NCBI GenBank assembly: GCA_007127275.1
Contig: SKZP01000169.1
Location: 1 to 6,542 of the forward strand
Origin: Planctomycetota bacterium
GTDB taxonomy: Bacteria; Planctomycetota; UBA8742; SKZP01
DNA length: 6,542 bases
Direction of reading: 5' to 3'
Shown: positions 5,192-6,542 of the stretch, one piece after another
Layout: every line of letters starts with the position of its first letter
Numbering within the stretch: the first letter of the stretch is position 1
Notes under the pieces: generated by a model
Databases searched by the model: none
Seen by the model: the letters and a program-made list of their open reading frames with translations, nothing else
Told to the model about the DNA's origin: nothing
Made by a program: the position numbers and the translations under genes

Positions 5192-6542
5192 ATGCAACGA
5201 CCACTGGTCCCCGGGTCCGTTCTCGAGTTCCTTTGTGCACGCGCCTCGTGTGTTGCGATCGTCGCCCTGCTCGTGTTGCCCGCCTGGGCACTCGTTGCCT
5301 GCGAAGAACAGTCCAGCGACGCGATTGCCGGAGGTGACACCCCCGAGCAGGAAGAAGAGCAAGAAGAGGAAGAGAGTGAGGAGGAAGAAGAGGAAGAGGA
5401 AGGCAAAAAGAAGAAGCCCAAGCCCAAGCCCAAACCGGAGCCGGAGCCGGAGCCGGAGCCGGAACCGAAGGATGCCCGGGCGCTTGCCTCGATGAGTACC
5501 GTACCCAACTGCGGCATCTCCACCTTCTTCCTCCACGTTGCCGATCTGGAGTTGAAGAAGAAGAGCGGCGGCTTCGTCGACGTGCTCGATGCGCCGATGC
5601 GCGTCGACCTTGCCCGCCTCGATAGCCGCCTCAAGGAACAGGTGATCGCTCTGGCCGACGTGCCGAGCGGTACGTATATCGGCGCACGGATCACGATCGA
5701 CTTCGATCTCTCGCTCGCCGTGCTGCTCGATCACAAGAACCTGCCGGGGCTAAACAAGCCGGCGAAGCTCGTCGGTCCCGACGGCAAGAAGCTGAGCGGC
5801 CAGCACACCGTGAAGGTCAAAGTGATCAGCGACAAGCTGGTAATCGCCAAGAAGCAACTCGGGCACCTGCGCCTGATTGCCAACCTCTGCGCCGGTGCGA
5901 TTCCCTGCCCGCAGGAGAACAAGCTCGAATGGACGCCGGTGATCGAGGCGGAGTTCGACCCGAAGCCACTACACAGCATGTTCGCGCAAGGTCGCCTGCT
6001 CAATGTGAGCATGATCAAGAACGAGACGTTCACGATGGGCCTGATGACCGCCTTCGAGCAGTCCGGTCAACTCGCCAAGATCCACGTCAACGAGTCGACC
6101 GTTTATCAGATCGCGCACGGCAAGTACGGCACCTCGCCGGTGGTGGAGGAAGGCGTGAAAGGGCTGGAGGCGCTCGAAAAGTTGCCGAAGGGCACGCCGC
6201 TGCTCGTCGAACTGCGGCCGTTCAAGAAAGACAAGGCGCTCTTGGCCGACTGCGTCAACGCCGGCCTCGGTGTCGAGATCACCAAGAGCAAGCAGGCACG
6301 CCCGTTCATCTACGGTGTGATTGTCGAGCGCAAGACGGGACTCAACCCCCCTCAAGATGTCGCCGATCCGAAGCTCGACGTACATGCCTTCATTGCCTTC
6401 GATCCGAAGCACGGCTACCGCTTCAACGTCCGCCTGACGGTGACGACGAAGAGCGCGTTCCTGCCGGTGTTGCGAGAGTGTCACCCCAACCAGCTCGGCA
6501 CGGGATGGCTCAACACGGGGCAGCACGTCGTCCTCTTCGGCG
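5192..6542 (+). CDS. Second DUF4382-like lipoprotein, paralogue of 2319-4523; 3' end beyond window
   Basis: The frame from ATG 5192 stays open to the last base, giving 450 residues of an incomplete protein. The signal peptide (hydrophobic residues about 20-35) ends in lipobox LVAC with Cys37. The linker has two Glu-rich runs (52-70), four Lys, then Lys-Pro and five Glu-Pro repeats to residue 92. The DUF4382-like domain starts at Asp94; its first 87 residues are identical to the upstream paralogue at 63 positions by hand alignment. Shared landmarks include FFLHVADLEL, LDAPMRVDLARLD, DVPSGTYIGARI, HVNESTVYQIAHG and LLADCVNAGLGVE. It has a short insertion (about NPPQDVADPKLDV) absent from the paralogue, and is more Lys-rich. 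The window ends just where the paralogue enters its six-Lys and Cys-rich half, so whether that part is present is unknown. Likely a membrane-anchored exported protein; function unknown. Confidence 0.88.
   Translation, partial: MQRPLVPGSVLEFLCARASCVAIVALLVLPAWALVACEEQSSDAIAGGDTPEQEEEQEEEESEEEEEEEEGKKKKPKPKPKPEPEPEPEPEPKDARALASMSTVPNCGISTFFLHVADLELKKKSGGFVDVLDAPMRVDLARLDSRLKEQVIALADVPSGTYIGARITIDFDLSLAVLLDHKNLPGLNKPAKLVGPDGKKLSGQHTVKVKVISDKLVIAKKQLGHLRLIANLCAGAIPCPQENKLEWTPVIEAEFDPKPLHSMFAQGRLLNVSMIKNETFTMGLMTAFEQSGQLAKIHVNESTVYQIAHGKYGTSPVVEEGVKGLEALEKLPKGTPLLVELRPFKKDKALLADCVNAGLGVEITKSKQARPFIYGVIVERKTGLNPPQDVADPKLDVHAFIAFDPKHGYRFNVRLTVTTKSAFLPVLRECHPNQLGTGWLNTGQHVVLFG
5417..5470 (+). repeat. 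In-frame hexamer repeats coding for the Lys-Pro/Glu-Pro linker
   Basis: Three CCCAAG-type units (5417-5434) are followed by four exact CCGGAG units (5435-5458), CCGGAA and CCGAAG. They encode alternating Pro-Lys then Pro-Glu. The paralogue has only three exact CCGAAG units at 2529-2546. Such repeats can change length in frame by slippage. Confidence 0.7.

Noticed and set aside
5051..5734. Reverse-strand frame with a long Leu/Phe-rich, membrane-like stretch
   Set aside because: The apparent hydrophobic segment is the complement of the Glu/Lys purine tract encoding the second lipoprotein's linker.

Overview
The window is high-GC bacterial DNA with three protein genes, all on the + strand, separated by two long non-coding gaps of roughly 670-690 bases. 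All three products look exported. The first carries an N-terminal signal peptide ahead of a helical-repeat region and a von Willebrand factor A (VWA)-like domain. The other two are lipoproteins with a clear lipobox. A Gram-negative, high-GC bacterium fits this. Exported VWA/HEAT-like proteins and DUF4382-type lipoproteins with acidic, low-complexity linkers are compatible with Planctomycetota, but no marker gene settles the phylum.

Layout. Bases 89-1633: exported VWA-like protein with a degenerate metal site (MIDAS). A possible 88-codon ORF overlaps its stop codon (1630-1896, weak). Bases 1634-2318: leader region of the next gene. Bases 2319-4523: 734-residue DUF4382-like lipoprotein with a cysteine/histidine/lysine-rich C-terminal half. 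Bases 4524-5191: 3' region with a strong hairpin, then a second leader. Bases 5192-6542: a paralogue of the second gene that is still open at the window edge, so its C-terminus is missing.

The main observation is a tandem gene duplication that also kept the upstream DNA. Both lipoprotein genes are preceded, in the same order, by a hairpin ending in CCCCTTT, a 43-base block identical at 38 positions, an AACCGGG-plus-hairpin element, a shared 17-mer 26-27 bases before the ATG, and an AAGGAG ribosome binding site 8 bases before the ATG. The paralogues share the position of the lipobox cysteine (Cys37), an acidic then Lys/Pro or Glu/Pro linker, and a well conserved DUF4382-like domain, but they differ in charge. 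They may form a surface or periplasmic pair under common control. Their function is unknown, and nothing here ties them to the VWA protein beyond proximity and export. I found no RNA genes, CRISPR arrays, insertion sequences or integrase signatures.
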